Shown here piece after piece: positions 41,757 through 50,517 of a stretch of DNA of 64,000 nucleotides. Each line of letters starts with the position of its first letter. Position 1 is the first letter of the stretch. Made by a program: the position numbers and the translations under genes. The notes below the pieces were generated by a model. That model searched no databases, was not told the DNA's origin, and saw nothing but the letters and a program-made list of their open reading frames with translations. The stretch is from NCBI RefSeq assembly GCF_005886145.1, contig NZ_CP040504.1, positions 2,108,001 to 2,172,000 on the forward strand, read 5' to 3'. The DNA comes from Neisseria sp. oral taxon 014 str. F0314. Its GTDB lineage: Bacteria; Pseudomonadota; Gammaproteobacteria; Burkholderiales; Neisseriaceae.

Positions 41757-43172
41757 TCACGATTTACGTTGTATCTGAATGGGAGACGCTATTGGCCTTC
41801 CCTTTTCATCAAAAATCAGCATCCATGTTTCACAACAGAATTTTTGCATTGCTTCCGTTTGCTCCCCATCCGTCAATGCTTCCCATTCGGGATTATTTTT
41901 TGCGTTCCAATCAGGATAAATTTTATTTATAAAATCATTTATCGTTATTTCCGCAAAAGACAACTGCCCGTTATCCTTTAATTGTTCCCATCCAAAGTTA
42001 CATGCTTTTAAATTAGTAAATGACAAATCCGCATTTTTTAAGTTGGCGTATTGTAAGTTGGCGTAACTCAAATCAGCATTTTTTAAGTTAGCATTCTTCA
42101 ACTGGGCATTTCGTAATTCGGCGCGATGCAAATTAGCTTTTTGTAAATTAGCATCAATCAAAATAGCATTTTGTAAATCAGTCCCTATTAAACGAATATC
42201 TTGCAACTTAGCTGACCACAAGTTGGCCCCATCCAACTTAGCTCCCGTTAGTCGGCATCCTTGAAGCTTAGCTCCGACAAACGCAATTCCCCGAAAATCC
42301 GCTCCTCTCAAATCTAAGTTTGATAAACCCCTATCCCTAGCAATTTCACTCACCACACTTAAATGAAAACTCATTCCTGCCAAGCAAATATTAGACAGCA
42401 TTTCGGGAAAATCCCGCAAATTGAGTTGCTTGTTTTCCTGATTCAAACTCAATAATACATGGGTTAAAGCCACACCCATCGGGCTTCTTGCCTTCCGCCG
42501 CAATTCATCAATGATGTCCTTCCGTGTTTGATCAGATAAATTTTTCTTTTCCAGCTTCTCTAAACTATCCTGCTGCATCGCCTGCCAAGCGGATTTTAAT
42601 AAATTGAACGCTGGTAAACGGAAACTTTCCCCGTAATCTCCTCGAAAAAACGGCAGTAGATTATAGATGGCGGAAATCTGCAAAGCGACCGCGCCCTCCC
42701 GTTTGCTGAATGTATCGAAATCGGCGGCATCCGGCTTTTTGGCATATTCTTCGGATTGTTCCATCGTTTGCTCTGTAATTTCTGCTCCGTCTTTTGAGCT
42801 GCTTTTCTGCGTGGTTTTACTGACGGTTTTTATTTCCGGCAAATGTACTCCGCTGACCCATTCTGATAGTTTTTGAAATTCTTTCAGATTAATGTCTTTG
42901 CGCTGGTTCTCGATTTGCTGCCTGTTGTTTTCATCGCGGAAATGCCAGATGACGAAAGCGACAGGGGCGGAAACAATCAGAATGATGAAGTTCCAATAGC
43001 CGACGGAATTGCTGTCGCTGTTTCTGATGGCTGCAAGATAAGCAAGCACAAAAATGATTACTGACATGGCTCCTGCACACAAAACTTTTACCGCATTGCT
43101 CTGTCCATCCAGCCAAGTCTTACTTTTACTGATTGTTTCCGTGATTTTCTTCCAGATATTCCATTTCGCCAT
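41757..43172 (-). CDS. Membrane-anchored pentapeptide-repeat protein
   Basis: 471 residues. Two N-terminal membrane helices (VLCAGAMSVIIFVLAYLAAI and WNFIILIVSAPVAFVIWHF) are followed by a charged helical region (~residues 80-270) and then about 20 A(D/N)LXX pentapeptide repeats (~285-415; LDLRGADFRGIAFVGAKLQG, ANLKNADLSYANLQYANLKN), which form a right-handed beta-helix, and a C-terminal tail. The start at 43172 (MAKWNIWKK) is nine codons inside a longer frame and has GGGAA upstream. The gene is AT-richer than its neighbours and sits between copies of a mosaic repeat. The function is unknown. Confidence 0.82.
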   Translation of the reverse strand: MAKWNIWKKITETISKSKTWLDGQSNAVKVLCAGAMSVIIFVLAYLAAIRNSDSNSVGYWNFIILIVSAPVAFVIWHFRDENNRQQIENQRKDINLKEFQKLSEWVSGVHLPEIKTVSKTTQKSSSKDGAEITEQTMEQSEEYAKKPDAADFDTFSKREGAVALQISAIYNLLPFFRGDYGESFRLPAFNLLKSAWQAMQQDSLEKLEKKNLSDQTRKDIIDELRRKARSPMGVALTHVLLSLNQENKQLNLRDFPEMLSNICLAGMSFHLSVVSEIARDRGLSNLDLRGADFRGIAFVGAKLQGCRLTGAKLDGANLWSAKLQDIRLIGTDLQNAILIDANLQKANLHRAELRNAQLKNANLKNADLSYANLQYANLKNADLSFTNLKACNFGWEQLKDNGQLSFAEITINDFINKIYPDWNAKNNPEWEALTDGEQTEAMQKFCCETWMLIFDEKGRPIASPIQIQRKS

Positions 43173-43260
43173 TTCTTCGTTCCCTTTATTGAATTTCAAG
43201 CCATATCGCGTCCGGCGGCAGCACGGATTTTATAGTATTGCGTAATGGCAAAAAAGGAGA

Positions 43261-43668
43261 AGGTTGTCTGAAACTGAGTTTACGGTTTCAGACGACCTTT
43301 TGTCGCAGCAGCAACCTTGTTCCTTCCCCCGTCCAGCGGGGGAAGGTTAGGATGGGGGTGGCTTTGCGGCTTTAGGCAAAATCAAATTGGTGCAGCCCGT
43401 AAAGCCACCCTCTCCCCAGCCCTCTCCCGCCAGACGGGAGAGGGGGCAGGTTGCGCGTAGAGACATAGATTTCTGTCGCACTACCGTCATTCCCGCGCAG
43501 GCGGGAATCTACTTTTCGGCGAAGAAATCTTAAGAACAATTCAAACAAACCTAATCCCACCAATGGATTCCCGCCTGCGCGGGAATGACGGCGGTGGGGT
43601 GTTTGGCGTGGTTTATTCATAAGAAAAGGTCGTTTGAAAACCTTGAAATCAGGTTTTCAGACGACCTT
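43261..43668. repeat. Mosaic repeat array, right unit
   Basis: A full unit in the same orientation as those left of the pentapeptide gene: a DUS pair with one altered arm (AGGTTGTCTGAA/TTTCAGACGACCT), the GGGGGAAGGTTAGGATGGGG segment, the CCCTCTCCC/GGGAGAGGG pair, two opposed dRS3-like elements, the shared tail, and a closing DUS pair at 43627-43668. It shares long near-identical stretches with unit 2, for example AATCTTAAGAACAAT(C/T)CAAAC. Confidence 0.85.
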
Positions 43669-43687
43669 TATGTCTTGGTTTCGGGTG

Positions 43688-45073
43688 TTATTTCTTCAAT
43701 TCCGCCAAAATCTCGTCAACGGTTTTCTTCGCGTCGCCGAAGCACATCACGCTGTTTTCGTTGAAGAACAGCGGGTTTTGCACGCCTGCGTAGCCGGTGT
43801 TCATCGAGCGTTTGAAGACGACGACTTCTTTTGCCTTCCACACTTCCAACACGGGCATGCCGGCAATCGGGCTGTTCGGGTCGGTTTGGGCGGCTGGGTT
43901 GACGGTGTCGTTCGCGCCGATAACCAGCACTACGTCGGTTTCGGGGAAGTCGTCGTTAATTTCGTCCATTTCCAAAACGATGTCGTAGGGGACTTTGGCT
44001 TCGGCGAGCAGTACGTTCATGTGACCGGGCAGGCGGCCGGCGACGGGGTGGATGCCGAAGCGTACTTCGGCGCCGTTTTTACGCAAAAGCTCGGTGATTT
44101 CGGCAACGGGGTATTGCGCCTGCGCCACTGCCATGCCGTAGCCCGGGGTGATGATGACGCTGCTTGCATTGCGCAGCATTTCGGCGACTTCGGCGGGTTT
44201 GGCTTCGCGGTATTCGCCGATTTCTTCGCCGTCTGCCGCAGCCGATGAGCCGTCGGTACCGAAACCGCCTGCGATGACGGAGATGAAGGAGCGGTTCATG
44301 GCTTTACACATGATGTAGGACAGAATCGCGCCGCTGGAGCCGACCAGCGCGCCGGTGACGATGAGCAGGTCGTTGGAGAGCATGAAGCCTGCCGCTGCGG
44401 CCGCCCAGCCGGAGTAGGAGTTCAGCATGGACACGACCACGGGCATATCCGCGCCGCCGATGGAGGCGACCAAGTGCCAGCCGAATGCGAGGGCGATCAG
44501 GGTCATCAGAATCAGGATGAGGCCGCTGCCGTCAACGGATACGAACACCAGCATCAGGATAAAGGATAAAACCAATGCGGCGAGGTTGAGCTTGTGTTTG
44601 GCGGGCAGTTGCAGCGGCGCGCTGCTGATTTTGCCGTTAAGCTTGCCGAACGCGACCAGCGAGCCGGTAAAGGTTACGGCGCCGATGAAGATGCCCAAAT
44701 AGACTTCGACCAAATGGATGGTGTGCATATCGGATGAGATGTCGCCCGGCTCGATATAGCTGTTGAAGCCGACCAAAACCGCCGCCAAGCCGACGAAGCT
44801 GTGCAGAAGTGCAATCAGCTCGGGCATTTCGGTCATTTCTACTTTTTTGGCTTTGTAGATGCCGATGGCCGCGCCAATCAGCATGGCGATGATGATCCAG
44901 CCCAGTCCGTTGGTGTTTTCGGAAAACACGGTAACGAACAAGGCGACCGCCATCCCCGCTACGCCGGAATAACAGCCCTGCTTGGCGGTTTCCTGCTTGG
45001 ACAGCCCCGCCAGCGAGAAGATGAACAGTATCGCGGCTACGATGTACGCCGCTGTAACGAGTCCTGAAGACAT
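43688..45073 (-). CDS. pntB: NAD(P) transhydrogenase subunit beta
   Basis: 461 residues. The first ~280 contain nine or so membrane helices forming part of the proton channel; the C-terminal NADP-binding domain III begins near [20 protein letters not shown] (GYGxAVAQAQ) and includes [15 protein letters not shown]. With PntA it couples proton entry to NADPH formation. In this operon it is the last gene, separated from pntA by four accessory genes. Confidence 0.95.
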   Translation of the reverse strand: MSSGLVTAAYIVAAILFIFSLAGLSKQETAKQGCYSGVAGMAVALFVTVFSENTNGLGWIIIAMLIGAAIGIYKAKKVEMTEMPELIALLHSFVGLAAVLVGFNSYIEPGDISSDMHTIHLVEVYLGIFIGAVTFTGSLVAFGKLNGKISSAPLQLPAKHKLNLAALVLSFILMLVFVSVDGSGLILILMTLIALAFGWHLVASIGGADMPVVVSMLNSYSGWAAAAAGFMLSNDLLIVTGALVGSSGAILSYIMCKAMNRSFISVIAGGFGTDGSSAAADGEEIGEYREAKPAEVAEMLRNASSVIITPGYGMAVAQAQYPVAEITELLRKNGAEVRFGIHPVAGRLPGHMNVLLAEAKVPYDIVLEMDEINDDFPETDVVLVIGANDTVNPAAQTDPNSPIAGMPVLEVWKAKEVVVFKRSMNTGYAGVQNPLFFNENSVMCFGDAKKTVDEILAELKK

Positions 45074-45123
45074 GGTGATTCTCCAATTATTTGTGAAAGT
45101 AACTGATTGTGAAACAGGTATTA

Positions 45124-45155
45124 AGGCCGTCTGAAAACCGTTTTTCAGACGGCCT
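45124..45155. terminator. DUS inverted pair upstream of pntB
   Basis: AGGCCGTCTGAAAA and TTTTTCAGACGGCCT between the effector-like gene and pntB, both read leftward; it may end the accessory segment. Confidence 0.8.
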
Positions 45156-45188
45156 CTTCAAGCTGCATTAGTCAGGGCAATGTTTGCT

Positions 45189-45944
45189 TCAGACAGAACG
45201 GGAGAAGCCTCGTTGTTGTTCTTGTTGAATATTTTGGTTTTCTTGAGCAACAAGCTGTTGTTGCCGCTCTTCTTCTAAAGCCTGTTGGACTCTTTCGTTG
45301 AAACTGGCAACTTTGTCAGGATTATCGGCCAAAAGTTTTTTTGCATACGAACCGTCGGTATCATTCAATAATCCTTGCAGCATAGCCATGGTTTCTTCGT
45401 ATTTGGATTGGGGTTTCTCTTGAGAAGAATTTAAGGGTTTATGTTGTTGTTCCCAATTTTGACGGATACGTTTCAATTCTTCTTCGGGGATTAACAAAGA
45501 ATTTTCTCCAGGCGTAAGGGCCATTCCCAAATCAGGGTCTTTTAAATTCATGCCCCTTAACAAGGTAGAAGCAACCGAATTGCTGTTCTGTCCCAAGCCC
45601 AATATAGGGTATGAGGGATTGCGTCTGTTGATTTCCTGGCCTATTTCATACCCTAAATTGAATTTATGCATGACTTCTTCGTAGCTTCCCTCGAAAACTA
45701 TTTCTTGGTTTTGAGAGGGATGATAAAACCTCATTTTAGCTTCTTGTTCATTGTAGACACGTAATCTGTCAGAAGGTAAATAACCTATTGGTTTAATTTC
45801 TCCGTCTTGTGAAGTTGCTAGCCCGTTTAATTCGTGTATTGGACGGTTATTCGGGTCCAATACGACAATAAAATTATGTCCTGCCGTGCCACCAATTAGC
45901 GGAAGTTGTGATTTAACGATTTTATAGTTTCCGGTATCTGCCAT
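45189..45944 (-). CDS. Unknown protein with an effector-like N-terminal domain
   Basis: 251 residues, no signal peptide or membrane segment. Residues ~5-130 form a globular domain with GGTAGHNFIVVLDPNNRPIH, ELNGLATS, GYLPSDRLRVYNEQEAKMRF and YPILGLGQNSNSVASTLLRG. The conserved-looking His and Asn/Ser positions and the ..HELNGLATS.. pattern recall secreted hydrolase-type effectors found beside lipoproteins in other Proteobacteria, but I cannot name a family. The C-terminal ~100 residues are Gln/Glu-rich and helical. The ATG at 45944 has AAGGAA; it starts two bases after the upstream lipoprotein gene ends. AT-rich. Confidence 0.7.
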   Translation of the reverse strand: MADTGNYKIVKSQLPLIGGTAGHNFIVVLDPNNRPIHELNGLATSQDGEIKPIGYLPSDRLRVYNEQEAKMRFYHPSQNQEIVFEGSYEEVMHKFNLGYEIGQEINRRNPSYPILGLGQNSNSVASTLLRGMNLKDPDLGMALTPGENSLLIPEEELKRIRQNWEQQHKPLNSSQEKPQSKYEETMAMLQGLLNDTDGSYAKKLLADNPDKVASFNERVQQALEEERQQQLVAQENQNIQQEQQRGFSRSV

Positions 45945-45946
45945 TT

Positions 45947-46369
45947 TCAATTTCCTTTTTCAGTATCTTCTACGATTTGTTTTTCAACGTTCAAAGAATC
46001 CAACCCCTTTTTAGGAGAGACAATGATGCGGTAAATATGTTTTGCACGACCGCTTCCGGAATGTCCTCCTGTAGCTCTTGACCGAATATACCCGTTATAT
46101 TCGCAAAACTCTTTTCCTGCCACACAAGTCATACCCATATTTGAAACTACATTTTGGATATTTTCAGGGCTATTGTCGCCGTTTAAATGGGACGAAACCA
46201 TTTTTCCCAACTCTTCTTTCTCCGGTTTATTGGGAAATATTTTAGTAATATATTCTTTGATTTCTCCTTTAGGCAGGTGATCATAATTGACAGACATCCT
46301 TGGAAAGCCCAAATCACAAGCAGTAAGAAAAAATGATGAAATCAAGATAATGATGGAAGACTTTTTCAT
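45947..46369 (-). CDS. Small lipoprotein, possible partner of the effector-like protein
   Basis: 140 residues. The signal peptide has lipobox LTAC (residues 15-18). The mature part has two further cysteines (GMTCVAGKEFCEYNG) and a Gly/Ser-rich SRATGGHSGSGRAKHIY segment. It has an AAGGAAA ribosome site and is followed within two bases by the effector-like gene, suggesting co-translation. The arrangement resembles an immunity or accessory lipoprotein beside an effector, but the function is unknown. Base composition is AT-rich relative to the surrounding pnt genes. Confidence 0.7.
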   Translation of the reverse strand: MKKSSIIILISSFFLTACDLGFPRMSVNYDHLPKGEIKEYITKIFPNKPEKEELGKMVSSHLNGDNSPENIQNVVSNMGMTCVAGKEFCEYNGYIRSRATGGHSGSGRAKHIYRIIVSPKKGLDSLNVEKQIVEDTEKGN

Positions 46370-46461
46370 ACTAATTTCCTTTGTATTTCATAGCAGGGCA
46401 GGTCGGGTTGGTAAGCTCAACCCTCTGCCCGGCTTTCAGACGGCCGTTGCCCCAAGCGACA

Positions 46462-46863
46462 TTATCCGCCGCCGAATTGTGCCAAAAACTCTTCTTCGGT
46501 CAGCTTGGGCGTGTCGTTTGCCAGTTCGTAATACGGGGCTTTGGCGTCGATGAAAATCTGCTCTTCCAATGTGAAATCGGCGTTGTCGGCAAACAGTCCG
46601 GCGAAGACGAAATAGCTGTCGTTCGGCAGGAAATGGTAGAACAGGTGGGTACCGCAGTTTTTGCAGAACGCGCGTTCCGCCCATTCGGACGAATGGTAGC
46701 GGGCGATGTTTTCACCGCCGTCGATTTTCGGCGGTTTGGCGGCAATCAGCGAAAACGTCGCGCCGCTGCCCCAAATGCGGCACATTCCGCAATGGCAGGC
46801 GTGGACGTGTTTGTCGTGTTCCACTTCTAAAGATACGTCGCCGCACAGGCATTTTGCTTTCAT
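46462..46863 (-). CDS. GFA/CENP-V-domain protein
   Basis: 133 residues. Zinc-binding cysteines are arranged as in the GFA family: CLCGDVSLEVE, HACHCGMCRIWGSG and FCKNCGTHLFYH. The family was named for glutathione-dependent formaldehyde-activating enzyme, but most members have unknown reactions. It lies inside the pnt operon with a GGAG ribosome site. Confidence 0.88.
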   Translation of the reverse strand: MKAKCLCGDVSLEVEHDKHVHACHCGMCRIWGSGATFSLIAAKPPKIDGGENIARYHSSEWAERAFCKNCGTHLFYHFLPNDSYFVFAGLFADNADFTLEEQIFIDAKAPYYELANDTPKLTEEEFLAQFGGG

Positions 46864-46896
46864 GGTCGAACTCCTAAATATTGGGGAATCGGGTTT

Positions 46897-46953
46897 CAGG
46901 CCGTCTGAAAAAATGTTTTAGCGAAACTCGCTACGCTCGTTTTCAGACGGCCT
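46897..46953. repeat. Wide DUS pair
   Basis: CAGGCCGTCTGAAAA and TTTTCAGACGGCCT separated by ~27 bases that themselves contain GCGAAACTCG/CTACGCTCG; between the GFA and MAPEG genes. Confidence 0.7.
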
Positions 46954-46959
46954 CTACCG

Positions 46960-47343
46960 TCAAACGGCGGCAACAAACAGCCCGATAATGCAGCATAATC
47001 CGCCCGCCCACGTCAAAGACCGCATGGTTGATTTATCTGCCAGATAGCAATAGATAAAGGCGAGGCGGAAGGCGATGAATAACACGGCCAGCAGGTTGAT
47101 GGTCGATTGTTCGGCGTTGCCTGTGGCGTGTGCCACCAAAACGGCGGCGGCAAAGGGTGCGAAGGTTTCGAAGCCGTTTTGCTGCGCGGCATCGGCACGC
47201 GCCGACAAGCCTTGCGTATGGGCGAGAAACTCGCGCGGATTGCGGTTGTCCGACGGCTTGAAACCGCCGGTCGCTTTGGCGATGGTGGCGCAAAACAGCG
47301 GCAGCAGGTAGGCAAGCAGGATGCACCAGTAGGCTAAAGTCAT
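46960..47343 (-). CDS. MAPEG-family membrane protein
   Basis: 127 residues and four hydrophobic segments. The MAPEG pattern is NPREFLAHTQGLSARADAAQ followed by NGFETFAPFAAAVLVAH. Related proteins are glutathione transferases or peroxidases, and bacterial ones are mostly uncharacterised. It starts three bases after the pntA stop, so it is translationally coupled to pntA. Confidence 0.88.
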   Translation of the reverse strand: MTLAYWCILLAYLLPLFCATIAKATGGFKPSDNRNPREFLAHTQGLSARADAAQQNGFETFAPFAAAVLVAHATGNAEQSTINLLAVLFIAFRLAFIYCYLADKSTMRSLTWAGGLCCIIGLFVAAV

Positions 47344-47346
47344 GCT

Positions 47347-48888
47347 TTACCCTTTCCTAAACATATTCAGCATCCGCCGCGTAACGAAAAAGCCGCCGAA
47401 GATGTTGACGCTGGCAATCAGGATGGCGATGAACGCAAGCAGGGACACGAAACCGTTGCCTTGGCTGATTTGCAGCAGCGCGCCGACGACGATGATGCCG
47501 GAAATGGCGTTGGTCACGGACATCAGCGGGGTATGCAGCGAGTGGCTGACGTTCCAAACGACGTAGTAGCCGATAACGCAGGCGAGGACGAACACGATAA
47601 AGTGGTTCAAAAACGCTTCGGGTGCGACCGCGCCGACCCACAGCACCAACACGGCGGCGATGACGGCAGGAGCGAGTTTTTTCCACAGGGGAACGGGTTT
47701 CGGCTCAGGCTTGGCGGCAGGTGCGGCTTTTTCAGACGGCGTTTGCTGCGGCTGGGCGGAAACTTGAATCGGCGGAGGCGGGAAGGTGATTTCGCCGTCG
47801 CGGGTGACGGTCATATTTCGGATAATCACGTCTTCGAAGTCCAGCGTGATTTCGCCGTCTTTGTTCGGGCTTAACAGCTTGGTCAGGTTCACCAAATTGG
47901 TGGCGTAAAGCTGGGAAGACTGTCCGGCAAGGCGGTTTGCCATATCGGTGTAGCCGATGATTTTCACGCCGTTGTCGGTCACAAACAATTCGCCCGGTTT
48001 GGTGAGTTCGCAGTTGCCGCCCGTCGCCGCCGCCAAATCGACGATGACGGAACCGGATTTCATGCTTTCCACCATTTCTTTGGTAATCAGCTTGGGCGCG
48101 GGTTTGCCCGGAATGGCGGCGGTGGTGATGATGATGTCCACTTCTTTTGCCTGCTCGGCAAAGAGTTTCATCTCGGCGGCGATAAATTCGTCGCTCATCA
48201 CTTTGGCATAGCCGTCGCCGCTGCCGCCCGATTCTTGCGGAAAGTCGAGTTTCAGGAATTTACCGCCCATCGATTCGATTTGTTCCGCCACTTCCAAGCG
48301 GGTATCGAACGCGCGCACCACTGCGCCGAGCGAGTTTGCCGTACCAATCGCCGCCAAACCAGCCACACCTGCACCAATCACCAAAACTTGCGCAGGCGGC
48401 ACTTTGCCGGCGGCAGTGATTTGACCTGTGAAGAAACGGCCGAAAGCGTTGGCGGCTTCAATCACGGCGCGGTAGCCGCTGATGTTTGCCATTGAAGACA
48501 AAGCGTCCAAAGCCTGCGCGCGGGAAATACGGGGCACCATGTCCATCGCCAGTGCGTTCACTTTCTTGGCGCGCAAGGCTTCCACCAAAGCCTCGTTTTG
48601 GCGCGGCCACAGGAAGCTGACGATGGTTTGGCCTTCTTTAAGCAGCGGCAGCTCGCCTTCGGACGGCGCGTTGACCTTATAAATCAAAGGGCAGGCCCAA
48701 ACCGTCGCTTTGTCGGCAACGGTCGCGCCTGCCGCTTGGAAAGCCGCATCGTCAAGGCTGGCGGCCAAACCTGCGTTTTTTTCGACTACGGTCTCGAAAC
48801 CCAGTTTCTGCAACAGGGAGACGGTAGCGGGTGTGCAGGCCACGCGGGTTTCGCCTGCCAGAGATTCTTTTGGAATACCGATTCTCAT
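47347..48888 (-). CDS. pntA: NAD(P) transhydrogenase subunit alpha
   Basis: 513 residues. The NAD-binding domain I spans ~1-380, with [20 protein letters not shown] at the start and the Rossmann loop [20 protein letters not shown]; a Pro/Ala/Lys linker and four membrane helices follow. It is the first gene of a leftward operon pntA-MAPEG-GFA-lipoprotein-effector-like-pntB. AAAGGAT precedes the ATG. Confidence 0.95.
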   Translation of the reverse strand: MRIGIPKESLAGETRVACTPATVSLLQKLGFETVVEKNAGLAASLDDAAFQAAGATVADKATVWACPLIYKVNAPSEGELPLLKEGQTIVSFLWPRQNEALVEALRAKKVNALAMDMVPRISRAQALDALSSMANISGYRAVIEAANAFGRFFTGQITAAGKVPPAQVLVIGAGVAGLAAIGTANSLGAVVRAFDTRLEVAEQIESMGGKFLKLDFPQESGGSGDGYAKVMSDEFIAAEMKLFAEQAKEVDIIITTAAIPGKPAPKLITKEMVESMKSGSVIVDLAAATGGNCELTKPGELFVTDNGVKIIGYTDMANRLAGQSSQLYATNLVNLTKLLSPNKDGEITLDFEDVIIRNMTVTRDGEITFPPPPIQVSAQPQQTPSEKAAPAAKPEPKPVPLWKKLAPAVIAAVLVLWVGAVAPEAFLNHFIVFVLACVIGYYVVWNVSHSLHTPLMSVTNAISGIIVVGALLQISQGNGFVSLLAFIAILIASVNIFGGFFVTRRMLNMFRKG

Positions 48889-49098
48889 CTCTTAATCCTT
48901 TTCTGAATAAAAAAGCAGTGTAAATAAACTTTAACGATAGTGTTATAACGAATTTCGCCGCCGCTGACAATAGCGGCGGCCAAATATAGAATGCAAAGAA
49001 GTGTGTATGCGTTCCGTATGGACGTTGCGCGGTTCGGGCGGGAGGCCGGAGAGTGTGTTAGAATGAATCATTTAGAAAATAATGAAAGGAACAGAATC

Positions 49099-49506
49099 AT
49101 GCGCCTGCTTCACACCATGCTGCGCGTCGGCAACCTCGAAAAATCCCTAGATTTTTATCAAAACGTTTTGGGCATGAAACTCTTGCGCCGCCGCGATTAT
49201 CCGGAAGGCAGGTTCACGCTGGCTTTTGTCGGCTACGGCGGCGAGGACGAAAACACGGTTTTGGAACTGACCCACAACTGGGACACCGAAAGCTACGATT
49301 TGGGCGACGCCTACGGCCATATCGCCATTGAGGTGGACGATGCTTACAAAGCCTGCGAACGTGTAAAAGAGAAGGGCGGAAAAGTCGTGCGCGAGGCTGG
49401 GCCGATGAAGCACGGCACGACCGTCATCGCTTTCGTCGAAGACCCCGACGGCTATAAAATCGAGTTTATCCAGAAAAAAAGCGGCAATGATTCGGTGAAA
49501 TACTGA
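49099..49506 (+). CDS. gloA: Lactoylglutathione lyase (glyoxalase I)
   Basis: 135 residues. It isomerises the methylglyoxal-glutathione adduct. The metal ligands are His5 ([11 protein letters not shown]), Glu in [10 protein letters not shown], His in [10 protein letters not shown] and Glu in GYKIEFIQ, all present as in the Ni2+-dependent enzymes. The ATG at 49099 has AAAGGAA upstream; an open stretch of 36 codons before it is not conserved-looking. Confidence 0.95.
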   Translation: MRLLHTMLRVGNLEKSLDFYQNVLGMKLLRRRDYPEGRFTLAFVGYGGEDENTVLELTHNWDTESYDLGDAYGHIAIEVDDAYKACERVKEKGGKVVREAGPMKHGTTVIAFVEDPDGYKIEFIQKKSGNDSVKY

Positions 49507-49530
49507 TTGGCGGCTTTGCGGATAGTGATG

Positions 49531-49567
49531 AGGCCGTCTGAAAGCGGGAGATGCTTTCAGACGGCCT
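49531..49567. terminator. DUS inverted repeat terminator
   Basis: AGGCCGTCTGAAAG and CTTTCAGACGGCCT then TTTTATTTT, following gloA. Confidence 0.87.
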
Positions 49568-49664
49568 TTTATTTTGATTTGAGTGGCGGGCTGATTCGTG
49601 TTGACGGTGTAAATGAAAGGGCAGGCCGTCTGAAATACGGTTTGCCGGCACCGGATAAACGGTT

Positions 49665-50414
49665 TTAGCTCAACTCCTGCTGTTTCCGGCTCAACAGGGC
49701 GTGCACTTCCTGTGCGGCAGCGTAGCGGTCTTCGGGGGCGGCTATCGGGTCGAGGAAATGCAGCTCGGCCTTGCCCGAAGGCTGGCCGATAATCATGCAG
49801 ATGGATTGCCACAGGCTGATATCGCCGTAGTAGGCCATGTGCGGGTTGGGGCTGCTGCCGTCGGGGTTGGGGTAGCGGCAGAGCACGGGAATCAGCGGGA
49901 CGTTTGCGTTATAGGCCGTCTGAAAAAAGCTGGGTTTAAACGGCAGGATTTCTCGGCCTTCTGTACTGGTGCCTTCGGGAAACAGGGCGACCGTGTCGCC
50001 GTTTTGCAGGGCTTCGGTAACGTTGTTGATTTTGGCGGTATTGCCTTTGGTGCCTTTGTTGCGTGTGACATAAACGGTTTGCGCCTGCGTGGCGAGGTAG
50101 CCGACCACCGGCCATTTGGCAACGTCGTCTTTGGCGACGAAGCGGCCGGGAAAGGCGCCGTTTACCGCCATGATGTCTAGCCAGGAGATATGGTTGCAGA
50201 TGAGGAGTTGCCCGCGGCCTTCGACGGGCGGCGTGCCGAACGTTTCCAGCTTCATGCCGCAGGAGGCGAGCACGCGCAGCGACCACAACTGGATGGCGCG
50301 CAGTTTGCGCCGTTTGCTGTAAAAGGGAAACAGGAAGAACATTTCCGCCATGCCGTAAAGCAGGCAGACGGCGATGCAGGAAAGGCGGAAGGCGAAGCGT
50401 AATTTGGCAGTCAT
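49665..50414 (-). CDS. PlsC-type 1-acylglycerol-3-phosphate acyltransferase (OlsA/NlaA-like)
   Basis: 249 residues with an N-terminal hydrophobic segment. The acyltransferase motifs are LLICNHISWLDIMAVNG (HxxxxD, here NHISWLD), the substrate motif VALFPEGTSTEGRE and VPLIPVLCRYPNPDG. Located just downstream of an OlsB-like N-acyltransferase on the same strand; such pairs make ornithine lipids (OlsB then OlsA). A role in phosphatidic acid synthesis, as described for meningococcal Nla enzymes, is the alternative. Confidence 0.85.
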   Translation of the reverse strand: MTAKLRFAFRLSCIAVCLLYGMAEMFFLFPFYSKRRKLRAIQLWSLRVLASCGMKLETFGTPPVEGRGQLLICNHISWLDIMAVNGAFPGRFVAKDDVAKWPVVGYLATQAQTVYVTRNKGTKGNTAKINNVTEALQNGDTVALFPEGTSTEGREILPFKPSFFQTAYNANVPLIPVLCRYPNPDGSSPNPHMAYYGDISLWQSICMIIGQPSGKAELHFLDPIAAPEDRYAAAQEVHALLSRKQQELS

Positions 50415-50462
50415 GTCAAAAGGGGAGTGTTTGTGTGTGTCGGGCGTGGATTTGAATCGTTT

Positions 50463-50504
50463 CAGGCCGTCTGAAAGGCTGGATTCGCACTTTCAGACGG
50501 CCTG
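50463..50504. repeat. DUS inverted pair
   Basis: CAGGCCGTCTGAAAG and CTTTCAGACGGCCTG between the two acyltransferase genes, both leftward. Confidence 0.8.
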
Positions 50505-50517
50505 TGTGCCCTGACGT

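Noticed and set aside
41180..43600. Regular CCCGCGCAGGCGGG repeats that could suggest a CRISPR array
   Set aside because: Repeats are dRS3-like elements in alternating orientation, irregularly spaced within larger duplicated units, with no spacers of constant length.
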